The notes under the pieces: model-generated
What the model was told of the DNA's origin: nothing
The model's input: only the letters and a program-made list of their open reading frames with translations
The model's database searches: none
Translations under genes and position numbers: made by a program
Source: Adineta ricciae
Lineage: Eukaryota > Rotifera > Eurotatoria > Adinetida > Adinetidae
NCBI GenBank assembly: GCA_905250025.1
Contig: CAJNOJ010000065.1
Location: forward strand, 186,001-250,000
Direction: 5' to 3'
DNA: 64,000 bases
Part shown: positions 12,854 through 25,997 of the stretch, piece by piece
How the letters are laid out: every line of letters begins with the position of its first letter
How positions within the stretch are numbered: the stretch's first letter is position 1

Positions 12854-13348
12854 TCATACGTCATCATCGTATTGTTCACATTCTGCTTCATGTGTGAATT
12901 TTTCTAATCGTTTCGCGCCGATTTCGTCGAGAACTTCTCTGGGAAATTCCGCTTGATACTTTGCAACGCATCTCAAGCAAAATCTTCGTGTATAGAATAC
13001 ACTACAATCGGAATGCACACAAATTGGACATGAACAAACAGAGCACAAACCACCGAGAATCACCGAAGATAATTTTGATTGATCTTCTTTGTCCTTTTCT
13101 TTCATGGCAACAAATGGATCGCGAAGTAGATAGACTTTTTCGAGAAGATTTATTGTCAACGAAGAATCTTTTTTGCTCCGGGATGATTGTGTCGTCGGAA
13201 GATTGGAATCATCAATATATTGCGAATCGTATCGATCATAAGCAGCATAGAATGGACAAAGCGAACATTGAAATACTTTTGGTTCGATTGCTTCTTCTTC
13301 AGCCATCTGAAACTGATGATGACAAAGTCTGTCGAAGAAGAATCCCAA
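12854..13348 (-). CDS. CDPF1: CDPF1 homologue (cysteine-rich DPF motif domain protein)
   Basis: A single-exon gene of 164 aa, or about 150 aa if translation starts at the internal Met (ATG at 13306, MAEEEAIEPKVFQCSLC), which matches the usual N-terminus better. Visible family features: the first CxxC pair (CSLC), the LLEKVYLLRDPF block that carries the DPF motif, and a cysteine cluster GGLCSVCSCPICVHSDCSVF followed by YTRRFCLRCV and FPREV. The spacing matches vertebrate CDPF1, which has about 120 residues; the extra length is an acidic/Ser-rich insert between the first CxxC and the DPF block, plus the C-tail. The cysteines probably bind zinc. Function is unknown in any organism that I can recall. 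Confidence 0.9.
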   Translation of the reverse strand: MGFFFDRLCHHQFQMAEEEAIEPKVFQCSLCPFYAAYDRYDSQYIDDSNLPTTQSSRSKKDSSLTINLLEKVYLLRDPFVAMKEKDKEDQSKLSSVILGGLCSVCSCPICVHSDCSVFYTRRFCLRCVAKYQAEFPREVLDEIGAKRLEKFTHEAECEQYDDDV

Positions 13349-13568
13349 AGTTTAGTGTACACAGAAAAGCAAAAGATTTTTATTAGAAAAAAAATAAATG
13401 TTAGATACTCATTCGCTCACGGTTGTCAAATAAATTACACAACAAACTAAGACAGAAAATAAAATATCACAAAATAAACATTGTCATCAGTTCAGTCATT
13501 TCTTCTAGGTATCTTTGCGACGTTTGAATTGAGCTAGAAGATCCTGGAAGGAAAAATGCTTCGACATA

Positions 13569-16500
13569 TTATGTTAACAAAGCGAACTGATCGATTACTT
13601 TGGAAATTTTCGTTCCCAGAACAAGTTTCATCTTGTTTGTCTGATCCTCATCATCTTGCTCACTTTTCTTTAACGTTTCATTCTGATTTGTGCTATCTGA
13701 ATTGTAGACAACTCGGTTCTTTGACGATCCATTGCCTGCTCCGACTGTAGTTGTGGCTAATAATTGTTGATTTTGCGCTCGGGTTGACTTGCCAATGAAT
13801 GGTAATCGGAGATTGATGTTTTGTCGAATCGCTTGCGATAATAAAACATTTTTAACATCAGATTTTATCGCCAGAACAAGATCGTGGTAACTGCATGTTA
13901 GATTTCGATATTCCAATGTGGGAAACGATATATGAGCATTTTCTAAATCGCCGATTTTCTTCTCTTTTGTACCCTGAACCAGAGTCAAGGAAATGAGAAT
14001 GAAGCATCCAAAGGATAAACATACTCGTATTTTGTAAGAGACAATCAAAGATACTTCGGGAATTTTAATATATTGAAATGTTAAAGTATTCTTAGCACGT
14101 TTTTCCATCGCATCCAGATCGCGAATACTGAAGTAGAACAACGATCGGCCGGCCAACAGTTCTTCGTCACCCTTAAATAAAAGAAGACAATCTTAGTTTT
14201 TCCGCGTAATCTCATAGATAAAATTGTTAGAGTTAGAACTGTGAGTAACCCGACATATACGCACACACACGCACACACAAACACGCGCGTAAGAATTGTA
14301 AGAGAGAGTAGTATTAGATAAGAAAACTGAATGTGCGTGTAGTGAACCACGATTGAATTATAGATGAAAGAAAGTAATACCCATGGAATATCGTTCGAAA
14401 AACGACGACTGAATCGACGTAACATGCCCTATAGAAGTAAATTGTACCTAGGAATCTAATCTAACTCTTTCTTTCATTTGCGTGCCATGATACTCAATTT
14501 TTCATAGACAAAAAGAATTGATCGTCTTACTTCCGATGATCTGCTTCGATGTTTGAGGGAATTTGATGTGGCACGTTTCAAAGATGATTTATTTGCTCGT
14601 TGTTGAAGGTCAGAGCTTTGCTGAGTCTTGTTCGGAAAAAGAAATGCCATTAACATTTGCGAAAAGCGACGAGTCATTTGAATGACAAGCGGAGCTACAT
14701 TTATCTCTATAAAAAAAGATCAACGCTCATACATCAAATTGTTTTAATCGCTTTTGATTACCAAGATGTTCTTTAACAGCTATTCCACCAACAGATTCTC
14801 CTTCTTTGCAGTAAACACGTATCATAGTCTGTTGTTGTTGACAATTTGCTGTTAGAATTGTTCGATAACGATCATCTCGTAGTAAATTATCGACTTGAGC
14901 TTGGCCAATATTGACCGAATGTTCATTCGTTCCATTTTCAAAATAACGTTTTGTATACCTGATATAAATCAAACGTTCGGATGAAGAACACATTTGAACG
15001 ATTTCTTACAGAATGTTTCTCAACAGAAACTGAGCATTTGTAATTTGTCCGTCATCATGTTTAATAAACCAAGTTATCGACCCTCCGTAAATTTCGTATC
15101 GCCGTTCTAGCCGAGCAGTCTTATGAGCTGTAAATAAAGATAAATCAAATCAATTTAGTCAAAGATCAATTGAACTGACCTGTCGCCGCAATTCGTAATT
15201 TGACCAATCGTGCCAATTGCATATCTTTGTAAACAGCGCACATCATGCCCAAGTTTTCCGCTAATTCATTCAATTCAACTTTAACCGAAGTATACGATGT
15301 TTGTAATTGTTGATACTCTTGAACAGTAAATGAGAGTGCTCGAGTTCGACCATTACCATCTTCGTCGTCCGATGAATAGGAGTTTCTAATAGGAGAAAAA
15401 AATCTTCTACCGAAAAGAAGAAAAGGATAATGGTTATCATACACTACATTGTTGTTTGCTCGACTAAAATAATACATTTCTCGCTCGAGCCTTCGTAATT
15501 CAGCCAATGTTGATCTATTCAAGTTTGTTGTTACATGGAGAAAAAGAGATTCGCTTTCAAATCTATCTTTACCTGACACGTTCAAGTAGATGACGAATAT
15601 TCTTCTGTAGCACAGGAAGATTATTTGCTAGTTGAATTTTCAAGCGAAGTTTGCGTAGTTTATTATTTATACCCTAGAATATCACTCGAATTCAGATATC
15701 GAATGTTTTAAATCATACTTCTCTCTTTGGATCAACATAAAGCAGTAAATTGTTGACAATATCCATAATTGTACGATATTGTAACTGAATCAAACAATAT
15801 AAATGGGTCAACGTAAGGAAAAAGCTTACCGAATTCGTGGAAAGTTGAATATCATTATGAATGAATGTCAATGAATCAACAAGTAAACGATCATTTTCGC
15901 CTATAGGGTTTTGCTCATTAATGGATGGTTTTGTGAATGGCTAAAATGAAAAACAAATCGAAAAAAGTCTTTCTATTCATTTTCTACCTACCGGAATAAC
16001 AATATTTGTGTCTGTTTCTTCTTCTTGCTGTGTTTGTTCAGTATAGAATACATAGGATAAAGTAGCATTTGATTTCGAGACAATACATTGCAACTGCTGA
16101 TCACCACATCCATCGTTGGTGGCGATACTGCCTACAACACTTCGTGATGATTCACCTAACAGTGAATTTTCATCGCGAATATCACGTCGTGGAATCCAGA
16201 TAATGTCATCGTCCGATGACAATAAGATCGACGATAGAGTATTCGTGTTTTCGGTTGAAGGATTTGATGATGACGAAGATGATGAAACTGTTGTGGCAAA
16301 ATATTGCATGCCTTGGAGATCAACATGCCAAGATGTTTTGTCACATAATTGTTGATCACGCCAAACAGGTTTATGACGATACTGATCAACTAACGCATTA
16401 GTTGCGGATAAAATAACATAACCACGTGATTCAATGCCGCGCAAAGCAATCTGACTATCAGCTAATTCAATGTGCAAGGTATGTTCTTCAACATCATCTT

Positions 16501-19500
16501 TCGTGCATTGTCGAAGGCCCACCAAGGATACTGATTCATCAACCGTCTATAAATAAAATCGAATCAAGTGAAAAAGTAACAACTTCAATATTGGCAGAAG
16601 AAAAACATGATTATAATCGTGGCATTAGTATATGTTATTCGATCTGACTATATTGGTGTTAGTAGTGACTAGTTGCTAGTTAGTTGTCTGATGATCGATA
16701 TAACCATGCGATTGAAGTTGTCTAGATCGAATGGAAGCTGGTGGTATCGTCTTGCTTAGAATTACTGTACGCTTTTAATTCCACGGAAGGGAAATAGAAT
16801 ACATAAGATGTAAGATAGATACAGAAGTTACTTGCCATTCTTCTGTCAAATTAATCCCACATATAATTATTGAAGTACCTAACTAATTGTTCGATCAAAT
16901 ACAAGATGTTATCAACTAAGAACGGGTAAGATTACAACTCTTAGTGCATATGTTATGTCTACAGATGGAACGAATAGTTCATCGACTTAATATGTACATA
17001 CCGGATCAAGGTCGACACTTGCTTGATATTGACTTTCATTAATGAGTTGATCGAGGAATGAGGCTAACGTCGACGGTTGAGATGTCGTTCCGTTCGTTGT
17101 GGTAGTGATTGAAGTTGTTGCCGTAGTACCTGTTACTGCTGATCCTGAATCCGAGATAGTTTCATCTGTGCTCAGTGACGCCAGATTACTATTGTCATCT
17201 GCGGGTGAGTAATCAGATGGTGTAGCAAGAGTTTTTTCTTGTTGTAAGTGATCAAGTTCTTTGGCAAATGGATTCGAAAGATTCGATCGGAGGATATTGT
17301 TCCGACGATAACGTTCATAAATAAGAAAAAGTGTTCGCCGATTTGTTAAATTCCATACGGCTTTCAATTCATCGATCAACACACTATGTGTACTACTTTT
17401 ACTGCTGGTCGATGGTGATCGTATATAAATGAGACTATCTAAACTTAGAAAAAACGTTCGTTCTTGTTGACATTCTTGCGGGTTATCATCTTGAGTCGTT
17501 GCTAGTTCATTCGTTTCTTTATCTTCATTCGCGTCTCGTAGTAGCCACATCTGTGCACGTTTCAAATTAACATTCATCATTTTCGGTTTCCATAAAATTT
17601 TCGCACGTCGCGCTAAGCCATCATGGTGATCGATTAAATTTAATTCTTGGTACGTTACAAAATTAAATAGTTGACAATCAACTTGGGCACCGGTTTGTCG
17701 AGCGAAGGATGTTAAATATTTGACACGGAATTGTGGAAGAATTAGTTGCAGTTCAACAGCTTCATAATGACGAGAAAGGAGAGGTTTCCGTGGAGGAACG
17801 ACAGTTTCATCTGGTGGCAAAAATAACTTTCCACGACGAGTTGGTCGAGTAATGGACATCATGGTATTCTATTGAAGTCGAGAACAACGTTGGAAAATCA
17901 ATAAGAACGAAGGACGGAAGGAGATTTACTTTGACACGCTCACAAAATCGAAGTGTACTGGCATATATTGTACAAGTAGGTGGTGTTTCACCTTTTGGAA
18001 CATCTTTACATTCAAATTTAGCTGTTGCATTCAAATGATGCGAACGGTAAAGGGCATAGGAATCATGAGACTAGAAAGCAGAATTTATGTTAGTTCGAAC
18101 TTAATACGTGTGTGATCAGAATTTTTAATCTGACAGCATAGATATATCAGACTGACTTATCAATATAAAAATGACATCATATCACACATCTCGGAAAGGA
18201 GGATTCGAACATGAGTAGTTCGAATAGATGTCTCCTAGGACCAATCGATTAAATTTACTTTTTTCTTCTTCCACGAATTCACTGCATCTCGTGTGTACAA
18301 TCGAACAGCGTGATGATCATTGGGGTTACCGGCGCATAACCAACCGAGCGAAATTCTATACGAAAAGAAAAATGACGAAGTCATTTTCGAAAGAAAAATA
18401 TCAAATCCAAACCTTGTATCGACATTGGGTAGATAGAGGAGACAACAGTCATCATATTTCGAACTGGTTCGTAATTTAATCGAAAGACTTGATGCTTGAA
18501 AAGTGAACTTTCCATTTGTCCAGTCGACATATGCTTGATCCCAGACCCATTCCATCTCTTCTGTGTCGTTATAAGGGCTCGAAGCAACATGATACAGCCA
18601 AGACATTTTGTTTGCTGCAAAGGACCATCGTCCATGAAGGTAAAGACGAATTTTATCCCACCAAGGAAGCAATGGAGAAGGATCGACTGTACGCGGAGTA
18701 ATGCTGTTCATGCATAGATTCACTTGAGCCATTGTATTTTCCCACTAGGATAAAATCAATTCTTAGCAAATAGCTTTGTTCGAGTTGGAACTTACAGCTG
18801 GCCCGTAGGAAATCAGGAATGAATCAATATCCGAATTAATGTCATGATAAAATTTCAATGGTGAAAGAAGACGTTGTACTCGAAAACCAGTAGATAGGTA
18901 AGGTTCACCGATTTCTACCGAGGGTGTCCTTATTGAATCTAATGTATCGGGTGTTACTTCAGCTGCACATATATGTCCCCACAAATGAAATTGTTGCATT
19001 TGCCACAATGGTTGTCGGAAATCTCGGAAATGTATCGACCATTCATCACATCTCAAGATTACATACCGACACCATATTGTACACAGATCACTGGTCTCAA
19101 TGGGAATCTGTGTACTTTCGGAATCGATCTGATGTATGATATTCAGTATATTTTCTTTTCCTGTCCATGATCGGTCAGCTAATGCGGTCAGATCGACTTG
19201 TCGTAAATGCCAACGAATAAGATTACGTTTGATACGTTGATGATTTTCATCATAATTGGTACTTTGACTGCGTTCTATGTAAACTTTTGAACTAGCTTCC
19301 ATCAGAGCACGTTTTAATTCGTTAGTGTTATTCAATGGATTGGATTTACGTTCGGACTCCTCGATACGCTGTTGAAGTACTTGTTCACGTAATTCACGTT
19401 CTTGATATTCATCGGCCATTAACTAATTGTCAACGAAACAATCCGTAAACTTCATTTTCAACTATCGAATCAAAACTTACGCAATAATTTTGAAATAATT

Positions 19501-22500
19501 TCACTTCGAACAAATCATCTGTAATAGCTAATTCAAAATCCTTGAACAGACAAAAAAAATCGTGTCTGAAAGAATTTTCCAAGGTATACAAACACTCACA
19601 TTGACTTTTATCGAGAGGTCTGTCCAGACATCATTTGATATTGAATGTCGGGGAATTTCATTGAGGAAATTCGTTGACATGTCACCATTATGATTATGAA
19701 TGCGTTTCAACCATTTACGAATGTTGACCAACTAAAAAGTATGAATAGTATAACTCATTGCAATCGAAATCCGTAGCAACCTTTTCCACCACTTCATTGA
19801 ACGTAGAATCGAACGGAAAACGAATTGAAAATGAATTGATCTGTATCAGACTAGCACGATTCTGAATCATATCAAGTGTAGGTATTGTTTTCTTTAACAG
19901 CAAACGTTCCGTGGTTAAATTTTCTGATTGACTCAAACGTGTAAACAAAATATTCTAAGATAAAACAACCAGAGTGATCTCAGTTACTTTTCGAATATAA
20001 CTAAATCCTACATTGACAAGGAAAATGCATTGCTGTTGACAATCGATCATTACTTGAAAACATTTCAATTCCATTTGCGTATCATTATCATACAAAAGCT
20101 GACGCACATACCGACCGGAGAATTGTTGCAATTCCAAATGAATTCTTAAGATAAAACAGTCAACTACATTCAACACATATTCATAGTCGATCTACCTGCA
20201 ATCACTCGATAATTGTAAGTATACATGAGTACATGCTTCTATTTCAAATGTGATGTTGCTCTTCGTTGTTTGTGATGGATTAGAATTATCAGTGGTACCG
20301 CTCGGTACCGTTTTCGTTTTCTCGCTAATCGATTTTAATAATGAAACAAAACGATAGAGGAATAGATGTAACTTAGTTGACCATGATATTGTGATATCAC
20401 ATGGAATAGAGATTTTTATCATTGAAGTTTTCTATAAACGCAAATGTAGAATCTTAATTTTAAATTGCTATGAATATACCTGTAGATGTTGAACACTTAA
20501 ACGGCGAATATCGAGTACTGATTGACCTTGCATGAATGAACTTAGAGGCTACAAATACAATACGTTAGTTTGTTTAAAATATTTCTAAGATTAAAAACAA
20601 TTTCGAACCATATTAGTTGCTGGTTGGTTTTGAAAGTATGCAAGAATCTTTTTCATATCCATATGTGTTCGATTTACACGGATCGATGATATTACAACAT
20701 ATAAACATACTAAACAAACAACAGGAAAATTGATTACTATTTGATTGTGTATTATATATACCTGGTAAACTATCACAGATAACCAAGCTGATCGTTTTCA
20801 TCTGGAATGATAAATCTATCGAACGTGATGGTTTTGTCGATGACTTCGACCGCATTGTTTGTAAACGTTTTAATAGATGAATTAGTATTTGGTTAGATTG
20901 AACGCGTAAACCATCAATATCAGATTGAATCTGTATTGCTTGATTAAGTGATATCTATGCGAAGAAGATAAAACATGATGAATGAATCATATCAAGCGAA
21001 TCTTGGAATTGCCTTACAGATACATTGGCAGTTGGAAGATAAAGTAAACAATTCCAAAGATGTTTTTTATCGAGATCATCTACAATTGATTGGGAGAAGA
21101 TACTATCAGTAGAAATGACACTATCGGCTGTGTATAGCAGCATGTTTTTCACTTCAATCACGGACCTAAAACGAAAGAATAAGATCCGAGGCGAAAGATT
21201 TTGTCCAATACGTTATTTCAAGATTTTGTTGATTGAAGTAGAAGTTTATTTTTGAAAAATTCGTTTGCCAAATGAAATATTCTTCTATGTCATATAGTTT
21301 GAAACAAATAGCCGGTTTTAAAAATTGGAATGATATCTTAATTTGTCGATTAAACTTCCATGAACTAAAACAATCCTATAATTTTTATCAAAGACACTTT
21401 CCACGAATTTACCTGTTCGATGAGGATGATCGAAACGATAGTAGAGTGTGAAGTTGTTGAATGGTTTGTTCATGCAATTGAATATTCAGCTCATTTAACT
21501 GACATCCTATATCAACATTATTCGGATGTACCTGAAATCAAGAAAGATAATATTTGTTAATTTGCTCAACACTCCATTGAAAGATGCTTTGCATAGCCAA
21601 AGATCAAGTTTCTATAAAGGATTAGTCTGATCTCGATTTTCCTTTTGATAGCTGTTGCGCACGAATGAAAAAGCTCCAACAAATCTTACTATTGTTTGAC
21701 ATAGACCATTGATGAGAAGCGTCGATGGTGAATGAAGGCGAAAATTAGCAATATATGCATGCCGTGTGTCGGATGATGTATTCGAGGAGTTATGAAATGA
21801 AAAATGTGCAGTATCAAGACAATGATGGTGCTGAGTTTTATCTCTATAAACATAAAAATCGATGACTACGTGGGAAAATTTCACTCATAGAAAACATACA
21901 TAGTTGTGTAGCGGATATCAAAATGTTGGATAGAGATATTGACGAATGGATCACGAAGATATTCGACCCATTGATCAAATTGACTACTGAATATATTATT
22001 CGACTGAATCAGTTGAGTTTCTGATGTCAAATTCGAATCAACAGAATGAAAAGTTGATACCCGTTGTTGTTTCAAATACCTAATTAAATCTAAAACAAAA
22101 CCATTCGATTCGCTCTTGTTCATATCGATTCACTTACGATCGTTAAACTCTATCGAACTGTTTGTTGTACTAATCAATAAACGTTGATGGAAATTTGTTT
22201 GTAATTCGATACTACTCCATGTTGATTTCAATAAATTTGTTGACGGAGGATCAATAAATAAAAACTGAACATCTCCGCAATGAATTCTCATGTCCAAACT
22301 AAATACGATACTAGAATTGAACGAATCCAAATGTTTTCTTATCTGCATACTTAGTGATGTTTTGCGTAGTCGTTGGATGTAAGAGAATTTGTTTAAAAGA
22401 CAGTTGAACATTTTGATATTCAACGTGGAATTGTTCGATGCGAATTGAAAGATACTAGAAAACAAGAACATTTGTTTGGTTTCATTATCGACGGTAAATT

Positions 22501-22906
22501 TACTTTGAGTAAGGCTAATTTGCCTTTCCAATCATTGGTTGATTTCGATTTCGTGGAAGTTTTATTTGTTTTTGGATGAATGGTTAAATGAATATTATTG
22601 AGCACAACATTTGGCACGCGACGTAGAAAGATTGAGGGTAGAGAAAGGAAATTTATGTATTGTACACGGAGGTGAAATTGTCGATGATTGATTTCAAGAT
22701 TTTGTACGTCACCGATACTAATTGAACTAAACTTAATACGAATTTCATAAAACCAATTGAGATAAATTAAAGATAAACTAAAATAAACGAGAGCAAATTA
22801 ATTATCAATCATATCCAGTTCATCCCTACCGTATCGTGATCCAAATAATTGAAAAAATGATGCCAAAGGCAAGAAGAAATAGGCCCAGAGCTCCTCCGAA
22901 AACCAT
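13569..22906 (-). CDS. BLTP2: BLTP2 / KIAA0100 (hobbit, FMP27 family) bridge-like lipid transfer protein
   Basis: Thirty-three exons join in phase on the minus strand, from ATG 22906 (exon 1, 22830-22906; exon 2, 22504-22777) to the stop at 13569 (last exon 13569-13973). They encode about 2266 aa; the human protein has 2235. The N-terminus is a hydrophobic anchor (MVFGGALGLFLLAFGIIFSI). Family landmarks in order: VNIRKWLKRIH, ALADRSWTGKEN, PSPLLPWWDKIRLYLHGRWS, SSPYNDTEEMEWVW, RTSSKYDDCCLLYLP, GNPNDHHAV, SITRPTRRGKLF, TSWHVDLQGMQYFATT, MDIVNNLLLYVDPKRE, GGIAVKEHL and YIKIPEV. The largest exons are 17002-17868, 18796-19422 and 15992-16546. Introns are about 45-70 nt except one of 455 nt (16547-17001). 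BLTP2 proteins form long hydrophobic grooves at ER-plasma membrane contacts and move phospholipids. Confidence 0.97.
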
Positions 22907-23291
22907 TTCGTGACTTTTTCTCCACCTAGCATCAAAACATTGAATAGAAATGATTCACTAGATTTGTTCTTATTGTCATAAACCATTCGCAATACGTAGA
23001 TGGCGCTGATTATCAGAATGGAAGAAATCCCAATTTTCTCTCAAGAAATCTGTTGAAATATTGCTCGCTAAAAAATTTTGATTCTTTTCCTGAAGAAACC
23101 AAAAACGAGAAAACAATGTTTCGACTTTCAAAATCCCATACTTCTCCGAGAATCTGATTGGATACGAGCGAGTTTGAGTTTGTCTCTTACTACACATGCA
23201 AATGTTTATTTGGTGTTTTACTTCTGTTCGTATTACTGAAAAATAATTTGTAATTTTCTTGTAGATTATTCATTGGTGAACTTCATTAAAC
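22907..23291. promoter_or_regulatory. Divergent promoter region of BLTP2 and RPS20
   Basis: About 385 bp separate the ATGs of two head-to-head genes. A pyrimidine tract ending in AG at 23265, just upstream of the RPS20 ATG, could be a 5'-UTR splice acceptor or a spliced-leader addition site; bdelloids are known to trans-splice many mRNAs. No TATA box stands out. Confidence 0.4.
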
Positions 23292-23723
23292 ATGGCTACG
23301 AAAGATCCAGCAACTGGTAAAGTTCCCGCCCAAGCTGGCGCTGGTGAACAACAGGAATATAAAATTCGGATTACACTAACATCGCGCAATGTGAAATCAT
23401 TGGAAAAAGTCTGTGCAGATTTGATTCAAAAGGCCAAAGAAGAAGAAATACGCGTCAAGGGACCTGTACGTATGCCAACAAAAGTTTTACGTATAACAAC
23501 ACGTAAAACACCTTGTGGTGAAGGTTCAAAAACGTGGGATCGTTTTCAAATGCGTATTCACAAACGTGTTGTTGATTTACATTCAAAATCGGAAATTGTT
23601 AAACAGATCACATCCATTAGGTAAGAAGAGGAAAATTTTTCTATATCTGATTTGATGGTCTCTCTTCTATCATTTAGTATCGAACCAGGTGTAGATGTTG
23701 AAGTAACAGTAGCCGATTCATAA
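23292..23723 (+). CDS. RPS20: Ribosomal protein S20 (uS10)
   Basis: Two exons, 23292-23620 and 23678-23723, join through a split AG/T codon and encode 124 aa; human RPS20 has 119. The eukaryotic uS10 signature is clear: [59 protein letters not shown] and a C-terminal [14 protein letters not shown]. Only the first 20 or so residues (Gly/Ala/Gln-rich) are lineage-specific. It is part of the 40S subunit beak. The 57 nt intron sits near the 3' end. Confidence 0.98.
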
Positions 23724-23998
23724 ATGGTAAACGAAAACTAATTGAAATCTTGAAGAAAAGATATTAACATCAAACTTGTCTTTCTCTTCTTCCCGTTGTT
23801 TTTGTTGAATTTTATATCAAAATAAAAAAAACAACAAAATTTCATAACAACATAATAAGAAAAGAAGTTTCGAATGTAGTTTTATATTTTCTCTTCAAGC
23901 ACAAAGAAAATGATTAGCACAATAGAATGACATCAAATACATACTTGTTCGGTTCTAAGCTTACTCTAAGCGAAAGAAAAGTGCATGTAAGTCAATGA

Positions 23999-24268
23999 TT
24001 AATAACGATAACCATGTGATCGTCTACTGGGATAGTGTCGGCTGGAGTGATGACTATAATGACCGGAGCTTCCTGGATATCCGTAGTAAGCTGGTTGGTC
24101 GTAGTAATAAGCCTCTTGTTGTTGTTGTGCTTGCATTTGTTCGACTGTTGCACCATAAGCCGAACCGATTCGATGCGCTGCTGCTACGCCAAGTCCAATA
24201 CCAGCTCCTACAGCACCCACAGCAGCACCTGTCAGCAGTACACCAGCTATGAGCGCTCCGGGACCCAT
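23999..24268 (-). CDS. Small glycine-zipper / Tyr-rich membrane protein, unidentified
   Basis: An uninterrupted ORF of 89 codons starts at ATG 24268. Residues 1-31 form a hydrophobic segment with Gly or Ala at close spacing (GAAVGAVGAGIGLGVAAAH), the glycine-zipper pattern of oligomerising membrane helices. A Gln run (QQQQ) follows, then a tail rich in Tyr, Gly, His and Ser (YYDQPAYYGYPGSSGHYSHH) ending in SHGYRY. There is no cleavable signal with a classic cleavage site. The regular composition of both halves and the clean start and stop argue for a real gene; the exact family is not recognised. Confidence 0.6.
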   Translation of the reverse strand: MGPGALIAGVLLTGAAVGAVGAGIGLGVAAAHRIGSAYGATVEQMQAQQQQEAYYYDQPAYYGYPGSSGHYSHHSSRHYPSRRSHGYRY

Positions 24269-24905
24269 TTCTTATCGAAAGATTTCAAAAAGAAGTGCAC
24301 AAACGAATCTTCCTTTGTTCTCTGTACACCGATTGGCCACACTGTTAGTAATAATGACGATGATATTAACGAATATTCAGTATGTCGTACTTAAATAAAT
24401 ATACCACGAGGCGATGGCTCGTAATCGATGCGGAACGAAACAAATCAGGAATGTAAATTATATGATTTTATCGATTGACCAATAGTTAAAATGACTATCA
24501 ATACATGCAGCACCGAACAAAACAATCTTCTATCCCTGAAACAAGATTTATTTCAGATATTTGCTTGGTACTTTTTGTACTTAGTCACTCAAACAACCAG
24601 TTTCAAATAAAACGCGTTCTTGTTTATTTGAAAAACAGAAAACACCACTCACACAATGTAAATGAATGTCTTACGTCAATTACATATTATATAAAATGTC
24701 ATACTGTGACGAAATAAAGCGGGCGAAAAGTTAATTTCGATTTTTCATAAAGGAGTGTTATTAGACTCTTTTCCGTTTTACTCAAAAAAATTCAAGCCGA
24801 AAATCATATAGATCAATGTGGGTGTATCCGTTACAGATATATGAATAACAAACCTACAGTACATAGGTTACGTCATTTCAGTTTCTTTACAGCAAGTTAC
24901 AAGCA
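24269..24905. other. Intergenic spacer
   Basis: AT-rich, with no supported exon. It should hold the promoter of the minus-strand small protein and the 3' end of the downstream minus-strand GPCR. Confidence 0.4.
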
Positions 24906-25997
24906 TTAAAGCCCGAAGCTTTTCATACCATCAATATCATTCTGAGTGAAGGTTCCATCCATAACTTGCGACGTGCTTTGTTTGAGCCAGTTTTTCCCAG
25001 TAAAGAAACGATAGATTCGGTTGAGCGTGTTCAATAATTCATTTCGAAAAATTCTTGCTGAAAGTGTATAGAAGAAGAATCCGAGTGCATGAGAACCGTA
25101 CGATAGTAAACGTAGAATCGCAATTAAGAGACTATATTGAGCTTTTTGTAAAGGCGTCTGTTGAGTTTGTGAAGAAAATGTGTCAACTAATTTCTGTATT
25201 GCGAATGGTAGTGTAAACACGATAATAATCAATACTTGAATGAGAAGCATGATTAGTAATTGTGTGTCGCGTCTTTTATTCCCATTTGTTCGAAGTTGAG
25301 TTCTTGTATACACTGTGGGAATAACTAACCGACGTCTCCGTCGAATATTTCGTAATGTTAGTATTCCAAAAACGAACATGAGTATCGGTGGCACTAATGC
25401 GTAAAAAAATAGGTACTGCAAATCGGATAGAAGTCGATAAATGCCTGTTAAGGCATAGCATGATTTGGCAGATGAAATTGAATCGATTTGAATACCGAAA
25501 AGAAATAAAACATGAAGATACGATATGAAGCAGATCAAACATATGATGATACTCAAACGACGAGCGAATGAAACTTGATTAAAACGCTGTTTCGCTTGTA
25601 TACTTGATAGCCAACGATCGATGCAAGCTAGGACAATAAACCATGTTGCTAATGTTCGAGAATAATACGTTAAAAAATATCGAATTTTACAAAAGACATC
25701 CGAACGTAGACTCAGATCATTCCCATAACCATCAGAAACTATTCTGGTGACAACCACCCAGTATAAAACAATCATATTCGATAGACTATTGTACAGTAAG
25801 TATTGTACACACGAATTTTTGTAAAGACTGCGACGAGTAAAAATAATCATATTCAAAATTAGACCAATTGTACCAAATACAACAAATGGCAGTGGAAAAT
25901 ATCGATTCATTTGCACGTTAATATAATTCAACCAGCTTATATTGGACGACGCAGACATAGTTGTGCAGATAAATGTGAAATCAACAGTAAGGCTCAT
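24906..25997 (-). CDS. Rhodopsin-like GPCR, single exon
   Basis: 363 aa without introns. Seven hydrophobic segments are visible: TM1 (FPLPFVVFGTIGLILNMIIF), TM2, TM3 ending in the IDRWL form of the DRY motif, TM4 (LSIIICLICFISYLHVLFLF), TM5 (LFFYALVPPILMFVFGIL), TM6 preceded by a basic loop (RRRRRLV...KRRDTQLLIMLLIQV) and TM7 with SHALGFFFYTL in place of NPxxY. Cysteines before TM3 (FCKIR) and in extracellular loop 2 (KSCYALTG) could form the usual disulphide. The ligand cannot be inferred. The DRW and weak NPxxY forms mark it as a divergent peptide-receptor-like member. Translation probably starts at 25997 or at an internal Met (MSASSNISWLNYI). Confidence 0.9.
   Translation of the reverse strand: MSLTVDFTFICTTMSASSNISWLNYINVQMNRYFPLPFVVFGTIGLILNMIIFTRRSLYKNSCVQYLLYNSLSNMIVLYWVVVTRIVSDGYGNDLSLRSDVFCKIRYFLTYYSRTLATWFIVLACIDRWLSSIQAKQRFNQVSFARRLSIIICLICFISYLHVLFLFGIQIDSISSAKSCYALTGIYRLLSDLQYLFFYALVPPILMFVFGILTLRNIRRRRRLVIPTVYTRTQLRTNGNKRRDTQLLIMLLIQVLIIIVFTLPFAIQKLVDTFSSQTQQTPLQKAQYSLLIAILRLLSYGSHALGFFFYTLSARIFRNELLNTLNRIYRFFTGKNWLKQSTSQVMDGTFTQNDIDGMKSFGL

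Noticed and set aside
13187..13450. Plus-strand ORFs across the CDPF1 gene
   Set aside because: They are antisense shadows of the conserved CDPF1 reading frame.
22976..23197. Minus-strand ORF upstream of BLTP2
   Set aside because: Not needed: exon 1 at 22830-22906 supplies the start and a membrane anchor in the correct phase for exon 2.
23992..24394. Plus-strand ORFs over the glycine-zipper gene
   Set aside because: The minus-strand reading has the orderly composition and a clean start; the plus ORFs look like its shadow.
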